Positions 52,392 to 61,942 of a stretch of 64,000 nucleotides of DNA are shown piece by piece. A program made the translations under genes and the position numbers. Within the stretch, counting starts at the first letter, position 1. The number at the start of each line of letters is the position of its first letter. Under the pieces are notes generated by a model. The model was not told where the DNA came from, searched no databases, and saw only the letters and a program-made list of their open reading frames with translations. Origin of the DNA: Ruegeria lacuscaerulensis (GTDB taxonomy: Bacteria > Pseudomonadota > Alphaproteobacteria > Rhodobacterales > Rhodobacteraceae); NCBI RefSeq assembly GCF_013031245.1, contig NZ_WPZL01000005.1:1-64000 (forward strand). Reading direction: 5' to 3'.

Positions 52392-53255
52392 TCAGAACCA
52401 CTGGCCCGATTCGATCAACCCCAGATCCAGCAGCTGGTTGGACGTCCACTCAAACTGAACCGAGTTGCGCCAGCGGAATGTAGGGATGTCGAACGTGGAC
52501 CCGGCGTTTCTTTTCAGTGCCTTGGCGGCGCGGAATGAGCAGATCGCGGCCGTCATGTTGTGGTGCCAGGGGCAGGAATAGGTGTTGTATTCCGGATCAT
52601 TAAACGTGTGTTCCGGTAATAACTTCAGATCCTTACGGGACTTGAACAAGGCAATTCGGTCTATACGGCGACGTTCATAGGGGATGTGATCCTCGAACCT
52701 CCAGCGCAGTCCGCCGGACATGTCCAACTGGCGGTCGGCAGGATGACCGTCGGCGTCGTGGCGGGTGTGAGCATAATAGCCCGTGCTGTCCAACATCGCG
52801 CGATCCGGTGCGACTCCGTTTGGGAAAGCATTCAGATCATCGGCATAAAGGTCGACAACGTGGTTGAGCATCGCGTCCCGACGCTCTTCAGCGTGGAAGG
52901 CCAGCAATTCGCCGATCGTGCGTGTCTCACAAAACGGAAAGAACAGGTATTCGGCGTTGTAGCAGTAGTACATCCAGATGCCGGACGCGGCCTGAATGAT
53001 CTTGTTGATCGTGTCGAAAACCACGTTTCGGGGCGCGCAGCTCAGAGCGACGCGGTGGATGCGCTCGGTGAGATCCGGGTTTAACGCGAAATCCTGTGGC
53101 ATGAAGGCGATCAGGGATTGGAAACCCAGATTCAAATGGTGCCGGATGGTGCTGTCGACCTCGACATCATCTTCGATGAACACCAGGGCGACCGGCCCCT
53201 TGGCAAGGGCAGCTTTGCCTGAGCTGAGAAAATCGTCGAGGGAGTCGTACTGCAT
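52392..53255 (-). CDS. Glycosyltransferase-family-2-like protein
   Basis: This 287-aa protein begins MQYDSLDDFLSSGKAALAKG and has an acidic VALVFIEDDVEVDSTI near residue 25, which resembles the start of the GT2 family core, and the later FPFCETRTIGELLAFHAEERRDAM. I recall homologues annotated as glycosyltransferase family 2 in Roseobacter genomes, but canonical GT-A motifs are not clearly seen. The much longer open frame to 54167 is an antisense shadow of miaB. It converges on the oxygenase gene and is divergent from miaB. Confidence 0.6.
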   Translation of the reverse strand: MQYDSLDDFLSSGKAALAKGPVALVFIEDDVEVDSTIRHHLNLGFQSLIAFMPQDFALNPDLTERIHRVALSCAPRNVVFDTINKIIQAASGIWMYYCYNAEYLFFPFCETRTIGELLAFHAEERRDAMLNHVVDLYADDLNAFPNGVAPDRAMLDSTGYYAHTRHDADGHPADRQLDMSGGLRWRFEDHIPYERRRIDRIALFKSRKDLKLLPEHTFNDPEYNTYSCPWHHNMTAAICSFRAAKALKRNAGSTFDIPTFRWRNSVQFEWTSNQLLDLGLIESGQWF

Positions 53256-53375
53256 CGGTTGTCCGGTTCCACTTTGCTGGAATCTCCGGCCAAAATCGGG
53301 TAATCGCCACGGCATTGCAAGCGGCGTTCGTAGGGTATAGATGACGCCGATCCCGCGAGCGCAAAGGCCAAATCC

Positions 53376-54695
53376 ATGTCGGAACCCAAAAAGCTGTACA
53401 TCAAGACCTATGGTTGTCAGATGAATGTCTATGACAGCGAGCGTATGGCCGAAACGCTGGGTGGTAAGGGGTATGTTGAAACCCAAAGCCCCGATGATGC
53501 GGACATGATCTTGCTGAATACCTGCCATATCCGCGAAAAGGCCGCTGAAAAGGTCTATTCCGAGCTTGGCCGGTTCAAGGGGCTGAAGGCCGAAAAACCC
53601 GACCTCAAGATCGGCGTGGCTGGGTGCGTCGCGCAGGCCGAGGGTGAAGAGATCATGCGTCGTCAGCCTCTGGTCGACCTCGTGGTGGGCCCGCAAAGCT
53701 ATCACCGTCTGCCCGAGATGGAGGCAAAGACGCGCGACGGTGCCAAGGCGCTGGATACGGATTTCCCTGAAGAAGACAAATTCGAAAAACTGAAGAACCG
53801 CCCCAAGGCAAAGCGTGGCCCGACGGCGTTTCTGACCGTTCAGGAGGGCTGCGACAAGTTCTGCGCCTTCTGCGTGGTGCCTTACACCCGCGGTGCCGAG
53901 GTCAGCCGCCCCGCCGATCGCATTCTGAGTGAAGCGCGGGATCTTGTGGAACGCGGTGTGCGCGAGATCACCCTGCTGGGTCAGAACGTCAACGCCTATC
54001 ACGGTGCCGGCTCGAACGGAGACATGACACTGGCGGGCCTGATCTGGGAGCTGAACAAGGTCGACGGGCTGGAGCGTATCCGTTTTACCACCTCGCATCC
54101 CAATGACATGGCCGATGACCTGATCGAGGCGCACGGAACCTGTGAAAAACTGATGCCCTATTTGCATCTGCCGGTTCAGTCCGGATCAGACAAAATCCTG
54201 AAACGGATGAACCGTAGCCACACGGCAGAAAGCTACCTGCGTCTGATCGAGCGCATCCGGGCTGCGCGTCCGGATATCATGATGTCCGGTGACTTTATTG
54301 TCGGGTTCCCGGAAGAAACCGAAGAGGATTTTCAGGCCACGCTGGATCTGGTGGAAGAGGTCAAATACGGCTACGCCTATTCGTTCAAATACTCGACACG
54401 CCCTGGCACGCCAGCGGCCGAGCGGCCTCAGGTTGATCCCAAGGCGGCGGATGATCGCCTGCAACGCCTGCAGGCTCTGATTACACGGCATCAGCGGGAA
54501 ATTCAGGATTCTATGGTCGGGCGGAAGGTCCGTGTTCTGTTCGAAAAAAACGGGCGTCTGCCGGGGCAGATGGTCGGAAAATCCGAATACCTGCACTCGG
54601 TTCACGTTTCCGATGCAGAAGTTGAGGTTGGTGAACTCAGGGACGTGCTGATCACGGCGTCAGGTGCCAATTCATTGGCCGGAGCACTGGTCTAA
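53376..54695 (+). CDS. miaB: tRNA-2-methylthio-N6-dimethylallyladenosine synthase MiaB
   Basis: This 439-aa radical SAM methylthiotransferase modifies A37 of tRNAs reading U-starting codons. The N-terminal cluster cysteines are Cys14, Cys50 and Cys84 (TYGCQMN, NTCHIR, AGCVAQ). The radical SAM motif is Cys159-x3-Cys163-x2-Cys166 (CDKFCAFC). The TRAM domain ends the protein ([12 protein letters not shown]). It is divergent from the GT2-like gene over 120 bases. Confidence 0.97.
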   Translation: MSEPKKLYIKTYGCQMNVYDSERMAETLGGKGYVETQSPDDADMILLNTCHIREKAAEKVYSELGRFKGLKAEKPDLKIGVAGCVAQAEGEEIMRRQPLVDLVVGPQSYHRLPEMEAKTRDGAKALDTDFPEEDKFEKLKNRPKAKRGPTAFLTVQEGCDKFCAFCVVPYTRGAEVSRPADRILSEARDLVERGVREITLLGQNVNAYHGAGSNGDMTLAGLIWELNKVDGLERIRFTTSHPNDMADDLIEAHGTCEKLMPYLHLPVQSGSDKILKRMNRSHTAESYLRLIERIRAARPDIMMSGDFIVGFPEETEEDFQATLDLVEEVKYGYAYSFKYSTRPGTPAAERPQVDPKAADDRLQRLQALITRHQREIQDSMVGRKVRVLFEKNGRLPGQMVGKSEYLHSVHVSDAEVEVGELRDVLITASGANSLAGALV

Positions 54696-54877
54696 TCCGG
54701 TTATTGGGCGCTGTACGAATACCATAGTTGGTGGTTGTTTCCAAAATTTACCCTTGATTTATCACTTGGAACTATGTTCCGAGAAGGGTCAGGTTTTTAC
54801 GGGGGCTGATTTCCGCATTCCCGATAGTCCAGATCCGTGCTGGCCCGAGTACCGGGTTGGGACGATGGAGGGTACGA
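54696..54877. other. Intergenic region upstream of the outer-membrane gene
   Basis: No gene, strong terminator or clear promoter hexamers were identified in this 182-base stretch. The only notable signal is GGAGG directly before the GTG start of the next gene. Confidence 0.4.
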
Positions 54878-55642
54878 GTGAAGATTCTGAAACGGTTTTT
54901 TGAACCAAAACTCGGGTTTGCCCTGCCGACTGCGGCGGTGCTTGCGGTTCTTTCCAGCGCGACGGTCGCCGGCAATCTTGATCAGGGAGTTTCAGACCCT
55001 CCCGTCGTTAGTCCGAAACGGTTCGGCAGCGATGTCAGCGCTTTTTATCTGGGTCTGAGCGGAGGCTACGCAACCGGTGGCACTGACCGATTCGGGCTCA
55101 GGACGCCATCAAGTATTTTCGAGATCGGCGAGTTGGACCTGAAGGGCAGCTACGGCGGTATTCGGGGGGGCTGGCGCGGTGTTCTGCCGGCCAAAGGCGG
55201 GCGGAATTATGTCTACGGGTTTGAGCTCGGGTATGATTTCGGGTCGCTGAAAGATGATGTATCGACTCAAATCGGAAGCGTGACTGTCAATGGCAGTTCG
55301 GAAGTCTCCGATGTGCTGTCGGTTCGATTTCGCAATGGGCTGACCAACAAAAGTGGAAAAGTATTGTATTTCCTGTCGGTTGGATATGTTCGTGGCGACG
55401 TCACGACATCCAGCAGTATTTCTTCGGTGTCTGCGCCCCAATCATTCGAAGTCAGCGACAGTCGAACCGGGTTTTCGGCCAGCATTGGTGCGGAACACAG
55501 GTTAAGCGAGAACTGGTCGATCACGGGCGAATATGAATACGTGCAGTTCGACTCGGAAAACGTGGAATTCGCCAACGGTTTCTCGACAAAATCCACACCG
55601 CGCTATCGTGGCCTGAGATTTGGATTGAATTACAAATTCTAA
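54878..55642 (+). CDS. Outer-membrane beta-barrel protein
   Basis: This 254-aa protein has a signal peptide (GFALPTAAVLAVLSSATVAG) and then alternating beta-strand patterns ending in an aromatic residue (GLRFGLNYKF), the usual outer-membrane signature. It resembles small porin-like proteins of the OmpA-like/opacity-type beta-barrel group in Proteobacteria, e.g. FYLGLSGGYATGG and ITGEYEYVQFD. The start is GTG at 54878 with GGAGG six bases upstream. Function is unassigned. Monocistronic. Confidence 0.75.
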   Translation: MKILKRFFEPKLGFALPTAAVLAVLSSATVAGNLDQGVSDPPVVSPKRFGSDVSAFYLGLSGGYATGGTDRFGLRTPSSIFEIGELDLKGSYGGIRGGWRGVLPAKGGRNYVYGFELGYDFGSLKDDVSTQIGSVTVNGSSEVSDVLSVRFRNGLTNKSGKVLYFLSVGYVRGDVTTSSSISSVSAPQSFEVSDSRTGFSASIGAEHRLSENWSITGEYEYVQFDSENVEFANGFSTKSTPRYRGLRFGLNYKF

Positions 55643-55806
55643 GTACAGAAGTAAGCAAGTGCATGCACAGACTAGGATTTTTGAGCGCTGTGTTATACGC
55701 CATCGGCGGTTTTACCATCTGTTACGGAAAATTTAAAACTGTGGCTTGCGCCTCCTAAGAATAGTTGTCTACGCTTGGGATGAAAACACCCAGACAGGAG
55801 AACGGA
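55643..55806. other. Intergenic region upstream of phoH
   Basis: This stretch holds the phoH ribosome site AGGAG (55796-55800) and an AT-rich GGAAAATTTAAAACTG around 55725-55741. No clear promoter hexamers or terminator were identified. Confidence 0.4.
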
Positions 55807-56829
55807 TTGGCCATTGGTGCCCTGACCCCGCCACAAGACGAAATGCCCCAGCAAGAGGCGTTTGTTGAATTTCCTGACAACCGGTTGTTGATTGATCTTT
55901 GCGGCGAGTATGACCGCAATCTGACCGAAATCGAACAAAAGCTGTCTGTACAGATCGTGCGACGCGGCAACCAGCTTGTCGTTATGGGCGACGAGGACGC
56001 CCAGAAACAGGCAATTGAGGTTCTGCAGGCGCTGTATACCCGGCTGGAAGGCGGGCGCGACGTGGAAGCCGCTGATGTGGATCGTGAACTGCGAATGGGT
56101 GGTTCCGAAACCGGTACCGGCAGCCGCGACGGTGATCAGCTTGAGATGTTCAAGGGCGGCACGGTCGAAATCAAGACCCGCAAAAAGCTGGTCGAGCCGC
56201 GCACGGACGCGCAGAAGGCTTATGTTCAGTCCTTGTTCAACAACGAACTGGCCTTTGGGATTGGTCCGGCTGGCACAGGTAAAACCTACCTAGCCGTTGC
56301 TGTCGGCGTGTCGATGTTCATTGGTGGCCATGTGGACCGGATTATCCTAAGCCGCCCTGCCGTCGAGGCGGGCGAAAAGCTGGGCTACCTGCCGGGCGAC
56401 ATGAAAGACAAGGTCGATCCATATATGCAGCCGCTATACGACGCGCTGAACGACTTTCTGCCCGGTAAGCAACTGGCCAAGCTGATCGAGGAAAAGCGAA
56501 TCGAAATCGCTCCGCTGGCGTTTATGCGAGGTCGCACCCTTGCAAACGCGTTTGTGGTACTGGATGAGGCGCAGAACGCGACCACCATGCAGATGAAGAT
56601 GTTTCTGACCCGTCTTGGCGAAGGCAGTCGCATGGTTATCACTGGCGACCGTTCGCAGGTCGACTTGCCGCGCGGTGTTCAATCCGGGCTGAAGGATGCT
56701 GAACGGCTGTTGAAGACGATTCCGAATATCAGCTTCAACTATTTCACTTCGAAGGATGTGGTGCGTCACCCGCTTGTCGCCGCCATTATCGAGGCGTATG
56801 AGGCCGACGCGGGCCGTGAGACAGGGTAA
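55807..56829 (+). CDS. ybeZ: PhoH-like ATPase (YbeZ)
   Basis: This 340-aa protein has a KH-like N-terminal region (FPDNRLLIDLCGEYDRNLTEIEQKL) and a PhoH ATPase core: Walker A GIGPAGTGKTYLA, IILSRPAVEAGEKLGYLPGD, Walker B FVVLDEAQNAT and TGDRSQVDLPRG. PhoH/YbeZ is thought to act with YbeY in RNA processing. A TTG start at 55807 is chosen because AGGAG is 6 bases upstream; ATG 55780 has no ribosome site. ybeY follows 39 bases later. Confidence 0.9.
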   Translation: MAIGALTPPQDEMPQQEAFVEFPDNRLLIDLCGEYDRNLTEIEQKLSVQIVRRGNQLVVMGDEDAQKQAIEVLQALYTRLEGGRDVEAADVDRELRMGGSETGTGSRDGDQLEMFKGGTVEIKTRKKLVEPRTDAQKAYVQSLFNNELAFGIGPAGTGKTYLAVAVGVSMFIGGHVDRIILSRPAVEAGEKLGYLPGDMKDKVDPYMQPLYDALNDFLPGKQLAKLIEEKRIEIAPLAFMRGRTLANAFVVLDEAQNATTMQMKMFLTRLGEGSRMVITGDRSQVDLPRGVQSGLKDAERLLKTIPNISFNYFTSKDVVRHPLVAAIIEAYEADAGRETG

Positions 56830-56868
56830 TCGTCAGGGTTCCGGCATCGGAACTTTGGACATGACGGC

Positions 56869-57363
56869 ATGAACCTTGAAATAACGATTGAAGATGCGCG
56901 CTGGCAGGGGCTGGAACCCTTGGCCACGCGTGCCATTCAGGCGGTCTTGGATCATTGCGGCCCGGACGCTGATCTGTGCGAGATCAGCCTGCTGGCATGC
57001 GACGATGCGCGGATTGCCGAATTGAATGCGGAGTTTCGCGAGAAACCTTCGCCAACAAACGTCCTCAGCTGGCCGGCCGAGGATTTGGCCGCTGAAACCC
57101 CGGGGCAGGCACCAGCACAGCCAACCCCGGATTTTACCGGCGAAATTGCGCTGGGCGATATTGCAATATCCTATGAAACTTGTGAGCGCGAAGCTTCCGA
57201 GGCAGACAAATCCATGGACGATCACGTTACGCATCTGGTCATTCACGGAGTGTTGCATTTGCTGGGATACGATCACATTCGTGACACCGACGCCACTTTG
57301 ATGGAAGGGGTCGAGGTCGAGATACTTGGCAAAATGGGTATAGATGACCCATATAATACGTAG
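56869..57363 (+). CDS. ybeY: Endoribonuclease YbeY (16S rRNA maturation)
   Basis: This 164-aa metal-dependent endoribonuclease takes part in 16S rRNA 3'-end maturation and ribosome quality control. The zinc motif H3xH5xH is His126, His130 and His136 (HGVLHLLGYDH). The conserved FREKPSPTNVLSWP segment is present (the family has NxxR-xxDxPTNVLSFP). It lies between ybeZ and ybeX. Confidence 0.95.
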   Translation: MNLEITIEDARWQGLEPLATRAIQAVLDHCGPDADLCEISLLACDDARIAELNAEFREKPSPTNVLSWPAEDLAAETPGQAPAQPTPDFTGEIALGDIAISYETCEREASEADKSMDDHVTHLVIHGVLHLLGYDHIRDTDATLMEGVEVEILGKMGIDDPYNT

Positions 57364-57399
57364 TGTGGGCCTTAGCGCCCGATTATTTGGAACAGGACA

Positions 57400-58290
57400 A
57401 TGGGCGATACAGACGGCAGTTCTATGGCGGCGCATGGCGCGCAACCGAAGAACGGCGGTGAAAACACCAAAGAGAAAGCCGGTTTTTTTTCTCGAATAGT
57501 TGACGCGCTCTCATCGCAGAGCGACGATGAGGTCGGCGCGGCCAACGGACATGACGTCGATAGGGTTCATCAGCCACGGGGCATGATTAACCTTCGGCGG
57601 ATGCGGGTCGAGGATGTGGCCATCCCGACGGCCGAGATCGTATCCGTGCCCTCGACCATCAGCAAGGATGAGCTGGCGCAGTTGTTCCGCGAAAGCGGCC
57701 TGTCCCGGATACCTGTATATGAAGGTACGCTCGACACGCCGTTGGGATTCGTACACCTCAAGGATTTTGCGCTGACCCACGGGTTCAACGGAACGTCCTC
57801 GGACTTTGATCTGGTGTCTATGCTGCGCACGTTGCTGTTCGTGCCGCCATCGATGCCAATTGGGGTATTGCTGACCAAAATGCAGACCGAACGTCGTCAT
57901 ATGGCCTTGGTGATTGACGAATACGGCGGTGTAGATGGTTTGCTCACGATCGAGGATTTGATCGAGCAGGTCGTTGGAGAGATTGCCGACGAACACGACG
58001 CGGATGAGGACCAGCTTTGGGTTCAGGATAAACCCGGCTGTTACATCGTTCAGGCGCGTGTCCCGCTAGAGGAGTTCGAAGCCGAGATCGGGCGCTCTCT
58101 GACCAGTCACGAGGATGTCGACGAGGAAGAGATCGACACGCTGGGCGGCCTGGTCTTCATGCTGTCCGGTCGGGTTCCTGCGCGGGGAGAGGTCGTGCTG
58201 CACCCCGAAGGTCCGGAATTCGAAGTGATCGACGCCGATCCGCGACGAATCAAGCGTTTGCGCGTGATGTTGCCGGATCTCGTTGGATGA
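57400..58290 (+). CDS. ybeX: CBS-domain Mg/Co efflux-associated protein (CorC/YbeX)
   Basis: This 296-aa soluble protein has two CBS domains (about 75-190; AEIVSVPSTISKDELAQLF, MPIGVLLTKMQTERRHMALV, EYGGVDGLLTIEDLIEQ) and a C-terminal CorC_HlyC transporter-associated domain (about 205-290). There is no membrane DUF21 domain, as expected for CorC/YbeX. It helps magnesium and cobalt homeostasis and is linked to ribosome assembly in E. coli. The start at 57400 is preceded by GGACA. It overlaps lnt by ATGA. Confidence 0.9.
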   Translation: MGDTDGSSMAAHGAQPKNGGENTKEKAGFFSRIVDALSSQSDDEVGAANGHDVDRVHQPRGMINLRRMRVEDVAIPTAEIVSVPSTISKDELAQLFRESGLSRIPVYEGTLDTPLGFVHLKDFALTHGFNGTSSDFDLVSMLRTLLFVPPSMPIGVLLTKMQTERRHMALVIDEYGGVDGLLTIEDLIEQVVGEIADEHDADEDQLWVQDKPGCYIVQARVPLEEFEAEIGRSLTSHEDVDEEEIDTLGGLVFMLSGRVPARGEVVLHPEGPEFEVIDADPRRIKRLRVMLPDLVG

Positions 58291-59783
58291 ACCCTGCTCA
58301 GGGGTGGCCTTTTTGGCTACGAGTCACTCTGGCGGCTTTGTTGGGTGCCCTCGCGGCCTTTGGTCTTGCACCCTACGGCGTTTGGGTGGCGACCCTGATC
58401 GCATTGGTGCTGCTGGCGCCGCTGTTTTTGTCGACTGAGACACGCAGGCGTGCTGCATGGCTTGGCTGGGCTTTTGCGACCGGGTACTTTGCCCACGCGT
58501 TGAGCTGGATTATCGAACCGTTTCTCGTTGACGCAGAACGGCACGCCTGGATGGCACCTTTTGCCTTGAATTTCATGGCGGGTGGGCTGGCTTTGTTCTG
58601 GGCACTGGCTTTTTGGATCGCGAGGCGCCCTGACGGCAGGCCGGTTGCACAGGCAATTTTTTTAGCCGTGGCCGTGTCGCTGATGGAATGCGCCCGGGGT
58701 TATGTGCTGACAGGATTCCCCTGGGCGGGCTTGGCGCAAGTATGGGTGGATACGCCCGCCGGGCAGCTTTTGTCGCTGTTCGGGCCTTATGGTTTGGGCG
58801 CACTTACACTTCTGGCAACCTTGCCCTTGGGTGCTGCGCTGGCACTGCGGAACGGGTTCGCTTTGCCAACGGCCCTTACCATCGGTGCTGCCTGCCTGAT
58901 TCTGGGCTACGCTGTATCGCGCCCTGCGGTGATTTGGACCGATCACATCGTCCGACTAATTCAGCCGAATGCGCCGCAGCATCAGAAATGGGATCCGGAT
59001 TACGCCCCGCTGTTCTTTGCCCGTCAGATCGAATTCACCGCAGCCGAACCCCGTCCTGAACTGATTGTCTGGCCCGAAACTTCGGTCCCTGCATGGTTGG
59101 GCAGCGCGCAGCCCTACTTGAACACAATTGCTGACGCAGCTCAGGGAACACCGGTTTTTCTGGGTATTCAACGGGGCGACGGTCCGCAGATTTATAACTC
59201 GATGATCTATCTGAACGAGAAAGGTCAGCAGCAGGGCCTATACGACAAGCATCACCTTGCCCCGTTCGGAGAATATGTTCCGTTCGGTGAAGTGATGGCG
59301 CGGTTCGGCATCTACGGAATGGCTGCGACCACAGGCCATGGATTCAGCGCAGGACCGGGGGCGGCACTGATGGAAGCGGGAAAGCTGGGTATGGCTCTGC
59401 CGTTGATCTGTTACGAAGCCGTGTTCACGCAAGACGTCCTGTCAGCGCCGGGGCGGGCGGACTTCTTGCTGCAAATTACCAACGATGCCTGGTTTGGCAC
59501 CCGGTCTGGTCCTTACCAGCATCTGGTGCAGGCGCAGATGCGGGCGATCGAGCAGGGGCTACCGATGATGCGGTCGGCCAATACCGGGGTGTCAGCGATG
59601 ATCGACCCGCATGGGCGCATTACCAAGGCGTTGCCTTTGGGGCAGGCGGGCTACTTGGATACAAAATTACCGGCACCGCTGCCACCAACGCTTTATGCCA
59701 CCATGGGCGACAATCCTGTGATTTTGATGCTATTGGCACTTTTTGTGCCGCTTTGGCTGGTTAACAGGAGAGTTGAGACTTAA
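58287..59783 (+). CDS. lnt: Apolipoprotein N-acyltransferase Lnt
   Basis: This 498-aa inner-membrane enzyme N-acylates the terminal cysteine of lipoproteins. It has about six N-terminal helices (to about residue 215) and then a periplasmic nitrilase domain with the catalytic Glu in IVWPETSVPAWL, Lys in KHHLAPFGEYVPFGE and Cys in LICYEAVF. One final helix anchors the C-terminus. It overlaps ybeX and ends 47 bases before the metK leader. Confidence 0.95.
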   Translation: MNPAQGWPFWLRVTLAALLGALAAFGLAPYGVWVATLIALVLLAPLFLSTETRRRAAWLGWAFATGYFAHALSWIIEPFLVDAERHAWMAPFALNFMAGGLALFWALAFWIARRPDGRPVAQAIFLAVAVSLMECARGYVLTGFPWAGLAQVWVDTPAGQLLSLFGPYGLGALTLLATLPLGAALALRNGFALPTALTIGAACLILGYAVSRPAVIWTDHIVRLIQPNAPQHQKWDPDYAPLFFARQIEFTAAEPRPELIVWPETSVPAWLGSAQPYLNTIADAAQGTPVFLGIQRGDGPQIYNSMIYLNEKGQQQGLYDKHHLAPFGEYVPFGEVMARFGIYGMAATTGHGFSAGPGAALMEAGKLGMALPLICYEAVFTQDVLSAPGRADFLLQITNDAWFGTRSGPYQHLVQAQMRAIEQGLPMMRSANTGVSAMIDPHGRITKALPLGQAGYLDTKLPAPLPPTLYATMGDNPVILMLLALFVPLWLVNRRVET

Positions 59784-59790
59784 TTGCCGA

Positions 59791-59819
59791 TTGACCCTGC
59801 TGGTTGGGCGTCATATGCA
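59791..59819 (+). promoter_or_regulatory. Candidate metK promoter
   Basis: TTGACC at 59791-59796 and TATGCA at 59814-59819 are spaced by 17 bases; transcription would begin just before the riboswitch. The first hexamer matches 5/6 of consensus, the second only 3/6. Confidence 0.45.
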
Positions 59820-59830
59820 TCTTGATGCCT

Positions 59831-59875
59831 GTCACAACGGCTTCCTGGCGTGATGGGGAAATTTCAATGGAGCAC
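59831..59875 (+). promoter_or_regulatory. SAM/SAH riboswitch controlling metK translation
   Basis: The leader contains GTCACAACGGCTTCCTGGCG followed by TGAT, then a spacer and AATGGAGCA; this matches the core I know from the Rhodobacterales SAM/SAH riboswitch. The stem is GUCAC (59831-59835) with GUGAU (59850-59854). The loop CGGCUUCC (59838-59845) can pair with the ribosome site GGAGC (59869-59873) in a pseudoknot, so ligand binding would hide the metK ribosome site. The class is otherwise known upstream of metK. Recognised from memory; not folded computationally. Confidence 0.88.
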
Positions 59876-59879
59876 ATTC

Positions 59880-61061
59880 ATGTCCCGACAGAAATACACT
59901 TTCACTTCGGAATCTGTTTCCGAAGGGCACCCGGATAAAGTTTGCGACCGGATTTCCGACGCCGTCCTTGACGCGTTCCTGAACGAAGAGCCCGAAGCGC
60001 GCGTGGCCTGCGAAACATTCGCGACCACCGACCGCGTGGTAATAGGTGGCGAGGTGGGGCTGTCGGATCAGGACAAGCTGCACGACTATATGGGTCGCAT
60101 CGACGAGATCGCGCGCGCTTGCATCAAGGATATCGGTTACGAGCAGGACAAGTTTCACCACGAAACGGTCGAGGTGACGAACCTGCTGCACGAGCAATCC
60201 GCGCATATCGCGCAGGGTGTGGATGCCTCGGAAAACAAGGACGAGGGTGCCGGTGATCAGGGCATCATGTTTGGTTATGCAACCACCGAGACGCCCGCGC
60301 TGATGCCAGCCCCAATCCAGTATTCGCACGCGATCCTGCGCCGTCTGGCCGAGGTGCGCAAGAACGGCACCGAACCGGTTTTGGGTCCTGACGCAAAGTC
60401 GCAGCTGTCGGTGATCTACCGTGATGGCAAGCCGGTCGGCGTCAGTTCCATCGTGCTGTCAACTCAGCACCTGGACGAAACACTGACTTCGAAAGATATT
60501 CGGGCCATTGTTGAACCCTATATCACCGAAACATTGCCCGAGGGCTGGTTGACAGACGAGACCGAGTGGCACGTGAACCCCACCGGTAAGTTCGTCATTG
60601 GCGGGCCGGACGGAGATGCGGGCCTGACCGGACGCAAGATTATCGTGGACACTTATGGTGGCGCGGCCCCGCATGGCGGCGGCGCGTTCTCGGGCAAGGA
60701 CCCAACCAAGGTTGACCGCTCGGCGGCTTATGCCGCGCGCTACTTGGCCAAGAACGTGGTCGCCGCAGGCATGGCAGAGCGTTGCACCATTCAACTGAGC
60801 TATGCGATTGGCGTGTCCAAGCCCCTATCCATCTATGCAGACACACACGGCACTGGGCAGATAGCAGATGCCCAGATTGAAAAGGCCGTCGGGCAGGTGA
60901 TGGACCTGACCCCGCGTGGCATTCGTCAGCATCTGGAACTGAACAAGCCAATCTACCAGCGCACCGCAGCCTATGGCCATTTTGGCCGGCAGCCGGATGC
61001 TGACGGCGGCTTCAGCTGGGAGCGTACTGATCTGGTTGACGCGTTGAAAAAGGCGGTTTGA
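59880..61061 (+). CDS. metK: S-adenosylmethionine synthetase
   Basis: This 393-aa enzyme makes SAM from methionine and ATP. It starts [23 protein letters not shown] and contains the ATP motif [12 protein letters not shown] and the phosphate loop [16 protein letters not shown]. The ATG at 59880 has GGAG 7 bases upstream, inside the riboswitch; a longer frame from 59850 would start within the riboswitch stem and is rejected. Product inhibition would feed back through the riboswitch. Confidence 0.97.
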   Translation: MSRQKYTFTSESVSEGHPDKVCDRISDAVLDAFLNEEPEARVACETFATTDRVVIGGEVGLSDQDKLHDYMGRIDEIARACIKDIGYEQDKFHHETVEVTNLLHEQSAHIAQGVDASENKDEGAGDQGIMFGYATTETPALMPAPIQYSHAILRRLAEVRKNGTEPVLGPDAKSQLSVIYRDGKPVGVSSIVLSTQHLDETLTSKDIRAIVEPYITETLPEGWLTDETEWHVNPTGKFVIGGPDGDAGLTGRKIIVDTYGGAAPHGGGAFSGKDPTKVDRSAAYAARYLAKNVVAAGMAERCTIQLSYAIGVSKPLSIYADTHGTGQIADAQIEKAVGQVMDLTPRGIRQHLELNKPIYQRTAAYGHFGRQPDADGGFSWERTDLVDALKKAV

Positions 61062-61074
61062 CCAAAAGCACTCT

Positions 61075-61102
61075 AAAGCGCGCCCTGGTCGGCGCGCTTT
61101 TT
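61075..61102 (+). terminator. Rho-independent terminator of metK
   Basis: AAAGCGCGCC (61075-61084) pairs perfectly with GGCGCGCTTT (61091-61100) over a 6-nt loop, and a T-run follows. It lies 13 bases after the metK stop. Confidence 0.9.
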
Positions 61103-61163
61103 CATTCTTGTGCCGGTGCTGCAACCCTTGCAACGTAGGGACCCGCGCAGTATGGGCTCCGCC

Positions 61164-61874
61164 ATGAGCACCCAGACACCACAACGCCCCCGCAGAAACT
61201 TCTATGGTCGCTTCAAGGGCAAGGCCCTGAAGCAGAGTCAAAAGACGTATCTGAATGAAGATCTCGACGCCCTGTCGCCGGGAGCGGTTGACTGGGAAAC
61301 CAACCCCAATCGCCATCCGTTGGACTTGAAAGCCTTGTTCGGAGGCAAGGATGTCTGGCTTGAGGTCGGCTTTGGCGGTGGTGAGCATCTGGTGCATCAG
61401 GCTGCAAGTAACCCTGATATCGGGATCATAGGAGCTGAGCCTTACATCAACGGCGTTGCAATGCTGCTGGGTAAAATCCGGCAAGCAGGGGTCGAAAACC
61501 TTGCGGTGCATCCCGGCGATGCGCGCGATCTGTTCGACGTGCTGCCCGAGGCCAGCATCTCGCGCGCCTTCCTGCTATATCCCGATCCGTGGCCCAAGAC
61601 ACGGCATCACCGACGCCGATTTGTGACACCGGAGCATCTGGAGCCGCTGGCCCGCGTCCTGAAGCCGGGGTCGATCTTCCGCGTGGCCACTGACATTCCC
61701 GATTATGTCCGCCAGACGCTGGAAGAGGTGCCGCGCGCTGGCTTCGAATGGCTGGCCAAGCGCCCAACGGATTGGCGCGAGCCGTGGGATGACTGGATTT
61801 CTACCCGCTATGAACAGAAAGCTCTGCGTGAAGGTCGCACGCCACATTACCTGACCTTCCGGCGCAAAGACTGA
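61164..61874 (+). CDS. trmB: tRNA (guanine-N7-)-methyltransferase TrmB
   Basis: This 236-aa methyltransferase makes m7G46 in tRNA. The SAM loop is [13 protein letters not shown], and the catalytic signature is [20 protein letters not shown] 61164 ([17 protein letters not shown]) is preferred by family N-terminus; ATG 61152 four codons upstream has AGGGA at longer distance and is possible. It follows the metK terminator. Confidence 0.93.
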   Translation: MSTQTPQRPRRNFYGRFKGKALKQSQKTYLNEDLDALSPGAVDWETNPNRHPLDLKALFGGKDVWLEVGFGGGEHLVHQAASNPDIGIIGAEPYINGVAMLLGKIRQAGVENLAVHPGDARDLFDVLPEASISRAFLLYPDPWPKTRHHRRRFVTPEHLEPLARVLKPGSIFRVATDIPDYVRQTLEEVPRAGFEWLAKRPTDWREPWDDWISTRYEQKALREGRTPHYLTFRRKD

Positions 61875-61942
61875 TTGCGGCTGGACCAAGCGGCCCCAAT
61901 TCGCTAATCGGCTTGAGCACTGATAGCGCAAAAGGAGCCCCC

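Noticed and set aside
52392-54167. A 591-codon reverse-strand frame spanning the GT2-like gene and miaB
   Set aside because: The part upstream of 53255 is the antisense of the well-supported miaB gene; only the 287-codon downstream portion is kept as a gene.
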